15,262 nt of DNA. Source: Alphaproteobacteria bacterium. GTDB taxonomy: Bacteria; Pseudomonadota; Alphaproteobacteria; JAEULC01. The DNA lies in contig JADZDN010000173.1 of assembly GCA_020851015.1 (NCBI GenBank), positions 1 to 15,262 on the forward strand, in the 5' to 3' direction. The translations under genes were made by a program, and so were the position numbers. The number at the start of each line of letters is the position of its first letter. The stretch's first letter is position 1. The notes beneath the pieces are model-generated. The model made no database searches. It saw only the letters and a list, made by a program, of their open reading frames with translations, and was not told the DNA's origin. Below are positions 7,053 to 13,929 of the stretch, piece by piece.

Positions 7053-8363
7053 TCAGGTCCCCGGATAGATCGGAAAGCGCCGGCACAGATCGAATACCGC
7101 CTCGCGCGCCTTGGCCTCGGCGCGCGCATTGTCATTGGGATTGGCGACGAGCCCGTCCAGCACGTCGCCGATCAGCTCGCCCACCTGCTTGAACTCGGCC
7201 GCGCCCAAGCCCCGCGTCGTGCCGGCCGGCGTGCCCAGCCGGATGCCCGAGGTCACCGTGGGCTTCTCCGGGTCGAACGGCACGCCGTTCTTGTTGCAGG
7301 TCAAGTGCGCGCGGCCCAGGCTTTCCTCGGCCGCCTTGCCCGTCAGCTTCTTGGGCCTGAGGTCGACCAGCATCAGATGCGTGTCGGTGCCGCCCGACAC
7401 GATGTCGAGGCCGCGGCGCTTCAGCGTGTCGGCCAGCGCGCGGGCGTTCTCCACCACCTGGCGCGCGTAGGCCTTGAACGACGGGTCGAGCGCCTCGGCG
7501 AAGGCGGCCGCCTTGGCGGCGATCACGTGCATCAAGGGACCGCCTTGCAGGCCGGGAAACACGGCCGAGTTGATCTTCTTGCCGAGGTCGGCGTCGCGCG
7601 ACAGGATCATGCCGCCGCGCGGGCCGCGCAGCGTCTTGTGGGTGGTCGTGGTCACGACATGGGCGTGCGGGATCGGGCTGGGATGCGCGCCGCCCGCCAC
7701 CAGCCCGGCGAAATGCGCCATGTCGACCATCAGGTAGGCGCCGACCTTGTCGGCGATCTGGCGGAAGCGGGCGAAGTCGATCACGCGGGGATAGGCCGAG
7801 CCGCCGGCGATGATCAGCTTCGGCTTGTGCTCGGCCGCCAGCTTCTCGACCTCGTCGAAGTCGATCTGGTGGGTATCGCGCCGCACGCCGTACTGCACGG
7901 CCTTGAACCACTTGCCCGAGATGTTGGGCGCGGCGCCATGGGTCAGGTGCCCGCCGGCGGCCAGCGACAGGCCCATGATCGGGTCGCCGGGATTGAGCAG
8001 CGCCATGAACACGGCTTCGTTTGCCTGGGCGCCGGAATGCGGCTGCACGTTGGCGAAGCCGCAGTCGAACAGCTTGCACGCCCGCTCGATCGCCAGGTTC
8101 TCGGCCACGTCGACGAACTCGCAGCCGCCATAGTAGCGCTTGCCCGGCAGGCCCTCGGCGTATTTGTTGGTCATCACCGAGCCCTGGGCCTCGAGCACCG
8201 CGCGCGAGACGATGTTCTCCGACGCGATCAGCTCGATACCGTCCTGCTGGCGCACCAATTCGTCGCGGATCGACTTCTGGATCGCCGGGTCGGCCTCGGC
8301 CAGCGTGCGGGCGAAGAAGGCGTTCTCGCCGGGCGCAGCGCGCTTCGTGACGGTGGCGGTCAT
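7053..8363 (-). CDS. glyA: serine hydroxymethyltransferase
   Basis: PLP enzyme converting serine and tetrahydrofolate to glycine and 5,10-methylene-THF, the main source of one-carbon units. The PLP lysine is K243 in [16 protein letters not shown], and D214 in [11 protein letters not shown] holds the pyridine nitrogen. [20 protein letters not shown] and QPHSGAQAN are the substrate and cofactor segments. Length is 436 residues. A much longer frame runs upstream over rpiB, but the ATG at 8361-8363 has a strong AAGGAGG about 8 nt before it and lies 14 bp after the rpiB stop. Second gene of the rpiB-glyA-nrdR operon. Confidence 0.98.
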   Translation of the reverse strand: MTATVTKRAAPGENAFFARTLAEADPAIQKSIRDELVRQQDGIELIASENIVSRAVLEAQGSVMTNKYAEGLPGKRYYGGCEFVDVAENLAIERACKLFDCGFANVQPHSGAQANEAVFMALLNPGDPIMGLSLAAGGHLTHGAAPNISGKWFKAVQYGVRRDTHQIDFDEVEKLAAEHKPKLIIAGGSAYPRVIDFARFRQIADKVGAYLMVDMAHFAGLVAGGAHPSPIPHAHVVTTTTHKTLRGPRGGMILSRDADLGKKINSAVFPGLQGGPLMHVIAAKAAAFAEALDPSFKAYARQVVENARALADTLKRRGLDIVSGGTDTHLMLVDLRPKKLTGKAAEESLGRAHLTCNKNGVPFDPEKPTVTSGIRLGTPAGTTRGLGAAEFKQVGELIGDVLDGLVANPNDNARAEAKAREAVFDLCRRFPIYPGT

Positions 8364-8377
8364 CCGGGGCCTCCTTC

Positions 8378-8815
8378 TCAACCCAGCTTGGCGACGCGCC
8401 GGCCGTGCCGCTCGCCGCCGTCGAACCCGGTTTCCAGGAACGCGCGCAGGCAGTCCTTCGCCGTCTCGTCGCCGATCAGCCTTGCCCCCAGCGCCAGCAC
8501 GTTGGCGTCGTTGTGCTGGCGCGCCAGGCGCGCCGACGTCGCGTCGTGGCACACCGCGGCGCGCACATGGCGGTGGCGGTTGGCGGCGATCGAGATGCCG
8601 ATGCCCGTGCCGCAGACCAGCACGCCGCGCCCCGCGCGGCCGGACTTCAACGCCTGGGCGAGCTTGTCGGCGAAGTCGGGATAGTCGACCGATTGCGGCC
8701 CGTCGGTGCCGAGGTCGAGCACGTCGCGGCCCGCCCGCGCGAGCTCGTCCTTCAACGCCTGCTTCAATGCAAATCCGGCATGATCCGCGGCGATGGCGAT
8801 GGTATCGGCGGTCAT
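8378..8815 (-). CDS. rpiB: ribose-5-phosphate isomerase B
   Basis: Isomerises ribose 5-phosphate and ribulose 5-phosphate in the pentose phosphate pathway. The latter is a precursor of the dihydroxybutanone phosphate used for riboflavin. The 145 residues begin [10 protein letters not shown] (phosphate-binding D11, H12). The active-site Cys is C68 in [16 protein letters not shown], and [21 protein letters not shown] is the second family signature. There is no Shine-Dalgarno close to the ATG at 8813-8815. The nearest, AAGGAGA at 8848-8842, is 26 nt away and separated by a 6-bp hairpin. First gene of the operon, with a candidate promoter at 8870-8899. Confidence 0.96.
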   Translation of the reverse strand: MTADTIAIAADHAGFALKQALKDELARAGRDVLDLGTDGPQSVDYPDFADKLAQALKSGRAGRGVLVCGTGIGISIAANRHRHVRAAVCHDATSARLARQHNDANVLALGARLIGDETAKDCLRAFLETGFDGGERHGRRVAKLG

Positions 8816-8848
8816 CCGGCATGGCCGACCCTTGCGGTCGGTCTCCTT
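8816..8848 (-). promoter_or_regulatory. rpiB ribosome site with intervening hairpin
   Basis: On the mRNA, AAGGAGA (8848-8842) is followed at once by CCGACC (8841-8836), loop GCAAG and GGTCGG (8830-8825), then nine bases (8824-8816) and the rpiB ATG. Unfolded, the spacing is 26 nt, too far for initiation. With the hairpin formed the effective spacing is 9 nt. Confidence 0.5.
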
Positions 8849-8869
8849 GGCAATGGCGACAGGGCGGTA

Positions 8870-8899
8870 ATACTAGCTGCACAACATATCGCGAATCAA
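8870..8899 (-). promoter_or_regulatory. candidate sigma-70 promoter of rpiB-glyA-nrdR
   Basis: Read on the minus strand: -35 TTGATT (8899-8894), 18-bp spacer, -10 TAGTAT (8875-8870). This would give a leader of roughly 45-50 nt before rpiB. A GANTC site, the CcrM methylation sequence of alphaproteobacteria, overlaps the -35 at 8893-8897. Confidence 0.45.
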
Positions 8900-9214
8900 C
8901 GCGAAATCACCACCAGATGTCGCGAGACGCGGGCGGCGGGAACGGTCTCCCGTCGCCCTGCCTGCCGTTATCGCAGATGGCAAGCGGCCATGATTACCGT
9001 TCAACAGAAACGTTCGGCACGCCATTCGCAATACAACCAGGGAATTCGCCGGCCGCAATCCTGACGAATTATTTCATATCAAATTGAGCGCAATTCGTCC
9101 TTCAGGTTGATTGCGTACAATTCCGCTGACTCTTCCCTAATCCATGAAATTGACATCAGTTACGGTTTGTGCGAAGGGTGCCTAACTTACCATAGACAGC
9201 AGGAAATACTTGTC
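8900..9214 (+). promoter_or_regulatory. AT-richer upstream region of mucR with two ATTG-N4-CAAT dyads
   Basis: This 315-bp gene-free stretch is markedly AT-richer than its surroundings from about 9060 on. It holds AATTG-AGCG-CAATT (9082-9095) and ATTG-CGTA-CAAT (9110-9121), whose centres are 27 bp apart, a TTGACA at 9150-9155 with no convincing -10 at normal spacing, and a GANTC at 9128-9132. A Shine-Dalgarno AGGA (9201-9204) precedes the mucR ATG. MucR-family proteins bind AT-rich dyads and often repress their own gene, so these are candidate operators. Confidence 0.4.
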
Positions 9215-9661
9215 ATGACGGACCAGAACGACACGAAATCTTCGCAGAGCGAAATCCTGCGGATGACGGCGGAGGTGGTCGCCTCCTATCTAGGCAACAA
9301 TATGCTTCCCTCGGCCCAGATCCCCGACGTGATCAATACTGTCTATGGCGCGCTGACGGGGATCAATGCCGGGGGCGGGGACAGCAAGTCCGAGCCCTTG
9401 AAACCGGCGGTCCCGCTGAAGAAATCGATCGCGCCGGATTACATCGTCTGCCTGGAGGACGGCAAGAAGCTGAAGATGCTGAAGCGCCACCTGCGCACGA
9501 CCTACGGGCTGACGCCCGACGAATACCGCACCAAGTGGGGCCTGCCCGCCGACTATCCGATGGTGGCGCCGAACTACGCCGCGCAGCGCTCGGCCTTCGC
9601 CAAGAAGATCGGCCTGGGCCGCACCGCCGGCAAGCCGCGCGGCAGAGGGCGTAAAGGCTAG
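9215..9661 (+). CDS. mucR: Ros/MucR-family transcriptional regulator lacking full zinc ligands
   Basis: Global DNA-binding regulator of the alphaproteobacterial Ros/MucR family, known for control of exopolysaccharide, motility and cell-cycle genes. The N-terminal oligomerisation region is ILRMTAEVVASYLGNN (14-29). The DNA-binding domain is YIVCLEDGKKLKMLKRHLRTTYGLTPDEYRTKWGL with the basic tail PMVAPNYAAQRS and KKIGLGR. In Ros the zinc ligands are C79, C82, H92 and H97; here they read C79, D82, H92 and Y97, so two are missing. Zinc-free members of this family are known from Mesorhizobium loti. I chose the ATG at 9215 (148 residues) over one at 9107: it has AGGA upstream and fits the family start. 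The gene is convergent with the ICMT-like gene and divergent from rpiB. Confidence 0.93.
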   Translation: MTDQNDTKSSQSEILRMTAEVVASYLGNNMLPSAQIPDVINTVYGALTGINAGGGDSKSEPLKPAVPLKKSIAPDYIVCLEDGKKLKMLKRHLRTTYGLTPDEYRTKWGLPADYPMVAPNYAAQRSAFAKKIGLGRTAGKPRGRGRKG

Positions 9662-9676
9662 GGGCGTAAAGGCTAG
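9647..9676. repeat. 15-bp perfect tandem duplication carrying both convergent stop codons
   Basis: GGGCGTAAAGGCTAG at 9647-9661 is repeated exactly at 9662-9676. The first copy ends with the mucR TAG (9659-9661). The second contains, on the minus strand, the TAG of the ICMT-like gene (9675-9673). Confidence 0.9.
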
Positions 9677-10176
9677 GCCCGTCCGCCGGGCGCCGCGTCC
9701 GCCAAGGCGCGGTTCTCGGCCCGGATGCGCACGGCCAGGATCGCGGCGTTCAGCGCCGAGAACACCAGGGCACAGGTCCACAAGCCGAAGACGAGCGGCA
9801 GCAGCGCCACCTCCGCCGCCAGCACCAGGTAGTTGGGGTGGCGCACCCAGCGATACGGCCCCTGCCGCACCAGCGGCGCACCCGGCAGCACGATCACCCG
9901 CGTGGTCCAGCGCCGGCCCAGCGTGCCGATGATCCAGTAGCGCGCGGCCTGCAGCAGCAGGTAGGCAGCAAGCCAGCCGGGCGCGACCGGCCGGTCCCAG
10001 GCCAGCAGCCACAAGCCGGCGAGCCAGGCCACGTGCAGGCCGATCAGCGGCCCGTAGTGCCCCTGCCCCACCTCGATGCCGCCGGCGGCGCGCAGCCGCG
10101 CGGCATTGCGCTGCGACAGCGCCAGCTCCGCCAGGCGCTGCAGCGTGACCAGGCCGAGCAGCAGCCAAGCGCCCAT
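9673..10176 (-). CDS. isoprenylcysteine carboxyl methyltransferase-like membrane protein
   Basis: Predicted integral membrane methyltransferase of the ICMT fold, 167 residues with about four to five hydrophobic segments. The catalytic, AdoMet-facing signature is GPYRWVRHPNYLVLAAEVALL (about 117-137), followed by the partner motif RAENRAL near the C-terminus, as in ICMT/PEMT relatives. The bacterial substrate is unknown, since bacteria lack prenylated CaaX proteins; in other genomes relatives accompany polyketide or quinone genes. It starts 5 bp after the MFS stop, so the two are coupled. A longer frame upstream is only the MFS gene read out of frame. The C-terminal end was set by the 15-bp duplication at 9647-9676. 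Confidence 0.8.
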   Translation of the reverse strand: MGAWLLLGLVTLQRLAELALSQRNAARLRAAGGIEVGQGHYGPLIGLHVAWLAGLWLLAWDRPVAPGWLAAYLLLQAARYWIIGTLGRRWTTRVIVLPGAPLVRQGPYRWVRHPNYLVLAAEVALLPLVFGLWTCALVFSALNAAILAVRIRAENRALADAAPGGRA

Positions 10177-10181
10177 TATGC

Positions 10182-11369
10182 CTACATGCCCCGCGGCACG
10201 TGGCGCCCCAGCCAGGCGCAGTAGATGAGCCACAGCCCGGTGGCGGCAAACACCGACCACAGGCCGAGAAAGGTCAACAGCAGGCTGAACACGCTGGTCG
10301 ATATCAGCGCCGCCACGTCGCGATAGGTGGTGAAGACGGTGGTCATCTCGGGCCGCTCGCGCGCGCGTACCGCGCGCTGGAACGTCACCATGCATACCGA
10401 GTCGAGCGCCACGGTCGCGACGGCGGAAGCCAGGATCAACCCGACGAAGCCCAACGGCCAGTTCACCAGGGCGGCCGCGCCAATCACCGCGGCGCCGCAC
10501 AGCGTGAACCCCGTGACGATCAACCGCCGCATGCCGATCCGCCGCGCCAACCGGCCGAAAATCGGCACCACGAACAGCAACGCCGAGCCGGCCGACACGA
10601 TATAGCCGCCCTCGGTCGCGCCGAGGCCCGACGAAACGGCATAGATCGGCACGTAGACGAAGAACATCGACCACCAGTTCTCGCGCGCCAGGTTGAGGAC
10701 ATAGGCGAGGCGCAGCCGCGGCTGGGCGACGAAGCGCTTCAGGGTCCGAAGCGGCGCGAAGGCGGCGCGGCCGGAGGTCGCCCAGCGCGCCGCCGGCACG
10801 CTCGGCCGCAACAGCGCGAGATGGAGCAGCAGGATCAGGCTGGCGACGATCGACAGCCCATAGGCAGCCCAGTCCGACACCTGGGTGAACAGGACGATGC
10901 CGACCGTCGGCAGGATGGACCAGCTTCCGGCGGCGGCGACCACGCGCAGCGGCTCCATTCGCGCCAGGTCGCGGCGCTCGATATGCGACAGGATGAGAAT
11001 CTGCAGCGCATTGCCGGCCAAGGACAGGCTGAGCCCGCGCAGCAGGATCGCCGCCGCCACGCCGACCACGCTCGACGCGGCCAGGCAGAGCGGCATCAGC
11101 ATGCCCATCAGCGCCGCGATCACGTAGGTCCAGCCCGGGCCGATTCCGCGGATCAGCAGCGGCACCGCCTGGCTGAGCACCAGCACGGCGCAGGTCGTCG
11201 CCGCGAAGGTGGCGCTGACGTCGCGCGCATCGCCCAGCACGCGCAGCGCCTCGACCGGCACGATCACCGAGATCACGGCGCGCGCCATGGTTTCCAGGCC
11301 GAACAGCGATGCTAAGGCGACCGGCCCGGGCTGGAACAGCCGGGCCCGGGAAAGGGCGGCGACCGACAT
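10182..11369 (-). CDS. major facilitator superfamily transporter
   Basis: 395 residues with about twelve hydrophobic segments in two halves separated by a charged loop around residues 185-205 (RWATSGRAAFAPLRTLKRF). MFS-like features are the positive loop GRLARRIGMRRLIVTG in the second half (equivalent of the G-x-L-a-D-r-x-G-r-k/r loop) and a basic loop RAVRARERPEMTT. The substrate cannot be inferred; ENWWSMFFVYVPIYAVSSGLGATEGGY resembles drug or metabolite exporters. The start at 11369 lacks a good Shine-Dalgarno. It probably shares a transcript with the secreted hypothetical upstream (65 bp away) and the ICMT-like gene downstream. Confidence 0.85.
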   Translation of the reverse strand: MSVAALSRARLFQPGPVALASLFGLETMARAVISVIVPVEALRVLGDARDVSATFAATTCAVLVLSQAVPLLIRGIGPGWTYVIAALMGMLMPLCLAASSVVGVAAAILLRGLSLSLAGNALQILILSHIERRDLARMEPLRVVAAAGSWSILPTVGIVLFTQVSDWAAYGLSIVASLILLLHLALLRPSVPAARWATSGRAAFAPLRTLKRFVAQPRLRLAYVLNLARENWWSMFFVYVPIYAVSSGLGATEGGYIVSAGSALLFVVPIFGRLARRIGMRRLIVTGFTLCGAAVIGAAALVNWPLGFVGLILASAVATVALDSVCMVTFQRAVRARERPEMTTVFTTYRDVAALISTSVFSLLLTFLGLWSVFAATGLWLIYCAWLGRHVPRGM

Positions 11370-11434
11370 GGCGGCGGAGTCTAGCCGCCGCGGCGTGCCG
11401 GCACCAATGCGTCGACGGGCGCAAGGCCCATCGC

Positions 11435-12049
11435 TCAGCGCATGCGCTTGTACTCGCGCAGGCAGGCCTCGCGCAGCAGGGCCGAGTCCGTATCGGTCAG
11501 CGGCTCGCCGTCCAGGTAGACGCGCCGCCCGTCGCCCTTGACCGTGATGGTGCCGATATAGGCCGGCGCGTCATAGCGCTGGCGCGGGCCCTCGACGTCG
11601 TAGGGCTGGCGCCCCCCGGGGGGCGGCGGGGTGTGGGTGTCAAACGGCCGCGCCGTGACGCCGTCCTTGGCGAAGGGCGTATGGCAGAGCTTGACGTTCT
11701 CGGTCGAGCTGTAGCGCTGGCACAGGTCGACCGTGATCGGGATGGTGATGGTCTCGGGGATCTTGATGTTCGGTCGGGGCTTCAGGTCGGCCGGCGCGAC
11801 CTTGCGGCCGGCCTGGTCGGGTCCCGGCCGGTATTTGACGTCCGGCGCCGGCACGTGCTCGACCAGGGTGCGGCAGGTGGCCCAACTGGCCTTGACCTGC
11901 CGGCGGGCGACGTCCTGCGCCAGGACCGGCAGTGCCGCCAGGCCCAGGGCCAGGGCCGCCCAGGCCCGCAGGGCGCGCCTATGGCCTGCCCAGCGGCCTA
12001 TCCGCCCCCTCGCAGGCCTCAGGCGGCGGGCCAGTGGGTCAGCATCCAT
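11435..12049 (-). CDS. secreted hypothetical protein
   Basis: I do not recognise this family. The 204-residue product has an arginine-rich N-terminus, then a hydrophobic stretch ALRAWAALALGLAALPVLA with a likely signal peptidase site after VLA, before QDVARRQ. The mature part holds four cysteines (in ATCRTL, DLCQRY, KLCHTP, EACLRE), enough for two disulfides in the periplasm, a proline-rich linker THTPPPPGGRQP and a C-terminal YIGTITVKGDGRRVYLDGEPL segment that looks like beta strands. The ATG lies inside the upstream 60-codon gene, overlapping it by 31 bp, which favours translational coupling. The basic extension before the signal peptide is unusually long. Confidence 0.65.
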   Translation of the reverse strand: MDADPLARRLRPARGRIGRWAGHRRALRAWAALALGLAALPVLAQDVARRQVKASWATCRTLVEHVPAPDVKYRPGPDQAGRKVAPADLKPRPNIKIPETITIPITVDLCQRYSSTENVKLCHTPFAKDGVTARPFDTHTPPPPGGRQPYDVEGPRQRYDAPAYIGTITVKGDGRRVYLDGEPLTDTDSALLREACLREYKRMR

Positions 12050-12201
12050 ACCGCCAGCCCGGCAGCGGCCGCCAAGGCCACCACGGCAAGGCCCAGAACC
12101 GGCCAGACAGGAGGGCTGTCATGCGGCCCTGCCAGGAAGAAGCGCGGGCTGCCGCGCCCCCGCCAGCTTGCCGGGCTCGGGCGCAGTGTGAACTCGTGCA
12201 T
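12019..12201 (-). CDS. small single-pass membrane protein, hypothetical
   Basis: A 60-residue product beginning MHEFTLRPSPASWRGRGSPR. One clear transmembrane helix follows at about residues 33-54 (WPVLGLAVVALAAAAGLAVW), and the protein ends THWPAA. The N-terminus has five arginines, so it probably stays inside. GGGA lies about 8 nt before the ATG. The stop overlaps the secreted hypothetical by 31 bp. It is the likely first gene of the minus-strand unit reaching 9673 and is divergent from the purine permease. The family is not recognised, and the gene is easy to miss because of its size. Confidence 0.5.
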   Translation of the reverse strand: MHEFTLRPSPASWRGRGSPRFFLAGPHDSPPVWPVLGLAVVALAAAAGLAVWMLTHWPAA

Positions 12202-12340
12202 GGGGTTATTCCCAGGTTTTGCGTCAGCCAAGCCTAGCCAGACAGGCTTAAGAAGCCCTAAACAGGGCATGGGGATGGCCGGTGCGGGGGTGCCGGCCAG
12301 GCGTAGAGCCAGGGATTGCCAAGGTCGGGGGCCAGCGCAA
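12202..12340 (+). promoter_or_regulatory. divergent intergenic region and hairpin-rich leader of the purine permease
   Basis: Three consecutive hairpins occur: AAGCCT/AGGCTT (12230-12235 with 12244-12249), GCCCT/AGGGC (12255-12259 with 12264-12268) and GGCCGG/CCGGCC (12277-12282 with 12293-12298). I find no purine-riboswitch core. The first could instead be an operator shared with the small membrane protein gene on the other strand. Confidence 0.35.
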
Positions 12341-13633
12341 ATGCTCGAGACATTGTTTCGGCTGTCCGAAAACCGGACAACCGTGCGCACCGAGGTCATG
12401 GCGGGAGTCACCACCTTCCTGACCATGGCCTACATCATCTTCGTCAACCCCTCGATCCTGAAGGCCACGGGGATGGACGAAGGGGCGGTCTTCGCCGCCA
12501 CCTGCATCGGCGCGGCCTACGGCACGCTGCTCATGGGCCTCTACGCCAACTACCCGATCGCGCTGGCGCCCGGCATGGGGCTCAACGCCTATTTCACCTA
12601 CGGCGTCGTGCTGGGCATGAAGTACACGTGGCAGGTGGCGCTGGGCGCGGTGTTCTTGTCGGGCATCCTGTTCTTCCTGCTCAGCGTCACGCCGCTGCGC
12701 GAATACATCATCAACGCCATCCCGCGCTCGCTGAAGATGGCGATCTCGGCCGGCATCGGGCTCTTCCTCGGCATCATCGCGCTGGAGAACGCGGGCGTGG
12801 TGGTGGCGCACCAGGCGACCCTGGTGACGCTGGGCAAGATCACGCAGCCGACGGTGATCCTGGCCACCGTCGGGTTCCTGCTGATGATCGCGCTCGACCG
12901 CCGCGAGGTCACCGGCGGGATCATCATCGCGATCCTGGCGGTCAGCGTGGCCGGCATGGCGCTGGGCTACTCGCCCTTCCCCAAGACCGTCGCCAGCGCG
13001 CCGCCCAGCCTGATGCCGACCCTGCTGCAGATGGACATCAAGGGCGCGCTGGAGATCGGGCTGGTCGGGATCGTCTTCGCCTTCCTGTTCGTCGACTTCT
13101 TCGACAATGCCGGCACGCTGATCGGCGTCGCCTATCGCGGGGGCATGATGGACAAGGAGGGCCGGGTGCCGCGGCTGAACCGCGTGCTGCTGGCCGACAG
13201 CACCTCGGCCATGGTCGGCGCCGCGCTCGGCACCTCGACCGTGACCAGTTATATCGAAAGCGCGTCGGGCATCAAGGCGGGCGGACGCACCGGGCTTACC
13301 GCCGTAGTGGTCGGGATCCTGTTCCTACTGGCGCTGTTCTTCGCGCCCCTCGCGCTCAGCATCCCGTCCTATGCGACCGCGCCTGCGCTGCTGTTCGTCG
13401 CCTGCCTGATGGCAAGGGGCCTGACCGAGGTGGATTGGGAAGACGTGACGGAATACGCACCGGCGGTGGTATGCGCGCTCGCCATGCCATTAACCTTTTC
13501 CATCGCGCACGGAATTGCCTTCGGGTTCATCACCTATGCGGGGTGCAAAATCCTCGCCGGCCGCCTGACCGACGTGCATCCGGCAGTCTACGCAATCGCT
13601 GCCTTGTTCTTGGTCAAGTTCGGACTGCTGTAG
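12341..13633 (+). CDS. NCS2/AzgA-type purine permease (adenine/guanine/hypoxanthine)
   Basis: Inner-membrane nucleobase:proton symporter, 430 residues with the usual 13-14 hydrophobic segments. AzgA-type signatures are ENRTTVRTEVMAGVTTFLTMAYIIFVNP at the start (first 37 residues), APGMGLNAYFTYGVVLGM (TM3), DFFDNAGTLIGVA (substrate- and proton-site region, TM8) and GTSTVTSYIESASGIKAGGRTGLTAV (TM10). A frame open far upstream is noncoding. The ATG at 12341 begins the conserved MLETLFRL and has only a weak purine-rich site. E. coli relatives AdeP and GhxP differ in purine choice, which these motifs do not settle. It is followed by a small RNA and terminator at 13668-13863. Confidence 0.93.
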   Translation: MLETLFRLSENRTTVRTEVMAGVTTFLTMAYIIFVNPSILKATGMDEGAVFAATCIGAAYGTLLMGLYANYPIALAPGMGLNAYFTYGVVLGMKYTWQVALGAVFLSGILFFLLSVTPLREYIINAIPRSLKMAISAGIGLFLGIIALENAGVVVAHQATLVTLGKITQPTVILATVGFLLMIALDRREVTGGIIIAILAVSVAGMALGYSPFPKTVASAPPSLMPTLLQMDIKGALEIGLVGIVFAFLFVDFFDNAGTLIGVAYRGGMMDKEGRVPRLNRVLLADSTSAMVGAALGTSTVTSYIESASGIKAGGRTGLTAVVVGILFLLALFFAPLALSIPSYATAPALLFVACLMARGLTEVDWEDVTEYAPAVVCALAMPLTFSIAHGIAFGFITYAGCKILAGRLTDVHPAVYAIAALFLVKFGLL

Positions 13634-13667
13634 GTGGCGATTTAATGGAAGCAACCGTGGAAATTCG

Positions 13668-13696
13668 ATGACTTCGCAAGGCCCATCGACTATAGT
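13668..13696 (+). promoter_or_regulatory. candidate promoter of a small RNA
   Basis: -35 ATGACT (13668-13673, four of six to consensus), 17-bp spacer, -10 TATAGT (13691-13696, five of six). Start of transcription is expected at the G run 13701-13703. It lies 35 bp after the permease stop. Confidence 0.55.
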
Positions 13697-13702
13697 CTTC
13701 GG

Positions 13703-13863
13703 GCTGCGTAAGAAGGCCGCGTCGGCGGCCCGACGCGGCCCGAGTTTAGGGAGGAAATCGCCATCAGGCGAAGGAAGAGGCGGAGACAAGCCTCTTCCGT
13801 AAGCAAACTATCGGCCTACGACGCAGGGGTGGCAAGCATGTTGAACGGCTTGCCACTTTTTTT
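13703..13863 (+). ncRNA. probable structured small RNA, about 160 nt, not recognised
   Basis: The segment has a promoter-like sequence just upstream and an intrinsic terminator at its end, but no credible reading frame. Hairpin 1 is GGCCGCGTCGG (13715-13725), loop CGGC, CCGACGCGGCC (13730-13740), 11 perfect pairs. Hairpin 2 is TCGCC/GGCGA (13758-13762 with 13767-13771). Hairpin 3 is GGAAGAGGC (13773-13781) with GCCTCTTCC (13790-13798), nine perfect pairs and an 8-nt purine-rich loop. An alternative long-range closing stem pairs CTGCGT (13704-13709) with ACGCAG (13821-13826) and AGGCCG (13714-13719) with CGGCCT (13812-13817). That stem competes with hairpin 1, so two folds are possible. Size and closed ends recall 6S RNA, but I cannot match the 6S central bubble. 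It could also be a 3'-UTR-derived RNA of the permease transcript. Confidence 0.6.
13829..13863 (+). terminator. strong intrinsic terminator
   Basis: GTGGCAAGC (13829-13837), 10-nt loop, GCTTGCCAC (13848-13856), then seven T (13857-13863). Nine perfect pairs and a T run only on the plus strand fix the direction. It ends the small RNA and may also stop permease read-through. Confidence 0.93.
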
Positions 13864-13929
13864 GTCAGAATTGCGCAAGATCAACCGCCAGCCTTGCCGT
13901 GATCGGCGTGACTGGTATTAATCCTAGGG

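Noticed and set aside
7053..8882. Apparent 609-residue protein fused to GlyA
   Set aside because: The extra N-terminal part is rpiB read in another frame. The real glyA ATG at 8363 has a strong ribosome site.
9673..11424. Apparent 583-residue protein ending in the ICMT-like domain
   Set aside because: The first two thirds are the MFS gene in another frame; the ICMT-like protein starts at 10176.
11309..13633. Apparent 774-residue permease
   Set aside because: The part before 12341 is antisense to the MFS 5' end and the secreted gene. The conserved permease starts at MLETLFRL.
13703..13863. Confident 6S RNA (ssrS) call
   Set aside because: Length and closing stem fit loosely, but I cannot place the conserved central bubble, and the usual neighbours zapA and 5-formyl-THF cyclo-ligase are absent.
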